Part shown: positions 19,893 through 21,946 of the stretch, one piece after another
Position numbering within the stretch: the first letter of the stretch is position 1
Layout of the letters: each line of letters begins with the position of its first letter
Source of the DNA: Albugo candida
Lineage: Eukaryota > Oomycota > Peronosporomycetes > Albuginales > Albuginaceae
NCBI GenBank assembly: GCA_905220665.1
Contig: CAJNAR010000112.1
Coordinates: 1 to 21,946, forward strand
Length of the DNA stretch: 21,946 nt
Direction: 5' to 3'
The notes under the pieces: model-generated
Database searches by the model: none
Told to the model about the DNA's origin: nothing
The model's input: only the letters and a program-made list of their open reading frames with translations
Translations under genes and position numbers: made by a program

Positions 19893-21112
19893 ATGTCAAC
19901 CATTTTGTTGAAACGAGTCGCGAAAATCGGAACAATTGGAACTTGTGCAACGTATGGAGCTGGACTGATTTCACTATATGTTGACGCACCTCAAGCCGAT
20001 ATCGGTGGAGGACGAAGACGCGATAAGGAACAAGTCTTTCCAGGCTGGTTACATAATGTTGGTCGAGTTCCAACAGTCATGGCGGCTACCGCAGTATCAA
20101 AAATGTATTTACATGTCTTGAACCGCCTTACCTGTGATGGAAACGAAGTGCTTCTGGAGAACTTGAAGAATCGTCCAAAGGGAAAAGCTTTATTAACAGT
20201 CTCCAATCATACAGCAACAGTAGATGATCCGGGAATATTTGCGGGGTGATAAGCTTTAGTTTGAATATGTTTCATCTGATATTCTGACGATTGTTCGATC
20301 AATTGATCCTTAGAATACTTCCTTGGTCATTTCTTACTCCGTCAAGAATACGTTGGAGCTTGTGCAGGTTGATCCATATTCTATCACTAGCGTGTAATTA
20401 CTGATCAACAATGTGCATGTGCGGCAGTCAGGAGTATTGCTACACAAAAGGGAGATTAGCATCAACGCTTTTTTACTCCGCGAAAACCCTTCCTATTAAA
20501 CGTGGTGCTGGAATTAATCAAGAGGTACTGTGTTATGCAATGAGAATGGCAATATAACATCTGACTGATGACTGCTGGCTGCATCCTAGTTGCTGCACGA
20601 TATTTTCGAGAGAATTCAAGATGGACAATGGGTACATATTTTTCCTGAAGGAAAAATAACACAAGACGGCTGTAAATCAAGCAAACTGTTCCTCCTGTCG
20701 TATTGCTCCTAAAGTATCGTGTGTAGCACTTGGAGGACGAGAAGGTCCCGATCGAGACAAGATCGGGAGGCTCAAATGGGGTGTAGGAAAACTCATCGCT
20801 CGAGCGGATACAACGCCTGTTGTGATACCAATTTATCATGTGAACATGAACAAACTAATGCCACAAGATGAGAACAATGAAGTTATCAATGTATTGCCTC
20901 GTGCGAACAATCACGTCTTTGTTCGTGTGGGACAGCCTATAGATTTCGAAGACCTGTTTCGCGAATATGAAAAGGAGCGCGTTAAAGCTTCTAATGCAGC
21001 GTCATGGGACTCGGAAGAGAAAGAAAAAATACTATATTCAGCGATCACTAGAAGAATAGAAGAAGCCTTACTTAACTTAGAGCAGCAAATATCTACAAAC
21101 ATCAAAAAATAA
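19893..21112 (+). CDS. TAZ: Tafazzin, phospholipid-lysophospholipid transacylase, 5 exons
   Basis: Remodels the acyl chains of mitochondrial cardiolipin. Exons 19893-20245, 20314-20367, 20428-20524, 20590-20671, 20727-21112 total 972 nt, giving 323 residues (human 292, yeast 381). The acyltransferase HX4D motif is H106-TATV-D111 in SNHTATVDDP. Splicing joins it directly to the tafazzin-typical GILPW (118-122). Then come LPIKRGAGINQ (157-167), WVHIFPEGK (182-190), RLKWGVGKLI and VVIPIYHVNMN, in the family's order. The HX4D, FPEGK and RLKWGVGK blocks mark tafazzin rather than glycerol-phosphate acyltransferases. An N-terminal weakly hydrophobic stretch (about 10-30) could serve mitochondrial membrane association. 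Without splicing, each intron introduces a stop or frameshift. The gene begins 212 bp after the thioesterase stop. AATAAATAAG overlaps the stop codon. Confidence 0.93.
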
Positions 21113-21212
21113 ATAAGTCTCGGATGCATCCTCCTTCTTGATCTGATATCCTCTTTTACCAGATATCTTCTAAAATCGCAAGTCTTCAGCGCCGCTTCAG
21201 CCATCTTAACAC

Positions 21213-21220
21213 TATAAAGG
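21213..21220 (+). promoter_or_regulatory. TATA-box candidate for the PP2A gene
   Basis: TATAAAGG lies 45 bp before the ATG at 21266, in the 153 bp gap after tafazzin. Position and sequence suit a core promoter. No initiator consensus is clear, so this is inference. Confidence 0.35.
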
Positions 21221-21265
21221 CGAATTGAGCGATACATTTGAGGCTACACAAATAACAGCGACACA

Positions 21266-21946
<681 letters not shown>

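Noticed and set aside
20462..20839. 125-codon minus-strand open frame across tafazzin exons 3-5
   Set aside because: It is antisense to exons with clear tafazzin motifs and has no recognisable domain.

Overview
This is eukaryotic nuclear DNA. Ten short GT-AG introns (48-86 nt) interrupt three recognisable genes, and the rest holds a satellite array and decayed DNA transposons. The combination of compact genes with tiny introns, a FAR1-type MULE and a DD34E Tc1 element fits an oomycete (white-rust or downy-mildew type). That assignment is inference, about 50% sure.

Layout. (1) Bases 1 to about 10652 are one head-to-tail satellite array. It has two unit lengths, long (L, about 823 bp) and short (S, about 489 bp), in the order L(partial) S L S L L S L L L S L S L S, then a diverged partial unit. 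S is L with one internal deletion of about 334 bp. The commonest higher-order unit is the S+L dimer of about 1.31 kb. (2) About 10653-18390 is a gene graveyard. It holds a MULE transposase relic (-), a frame-broken gene of unknown function (-), a protein-kinase N-lobe relic (+), a complete but dead Tc1 element with terminal inverted repeats and a TA target duplication (14650-16236), and a frame-broken coiled-coil gene (+). (3) 18448-21946 is a tight row of three intact plus-strand genes: palmitoyl-protein thioesterase, tafazzin, and the protein phosphatase 2A catalytic subunit. The last is cut by the window edge at residue 179. Gaps between them are 212 and 153 bp.

The three genes do not form a known pathway. 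Two of them handle acyl chains: thioesterase deacylation of proteins in the lysosome/vacuole, and acyl exchange of mitochondrial cardiolipin. PP2A is a general signalling phosphatase. Because their frames are clean across all exons, the many stops and frameshifts a few kb upstream are better explained by real decay than by poor sequence. No convincing new biochemical system is visible. The most notable structures are the two-length satellite with a traceable history and the cluster of broken genes between it and the housekeeping genes.
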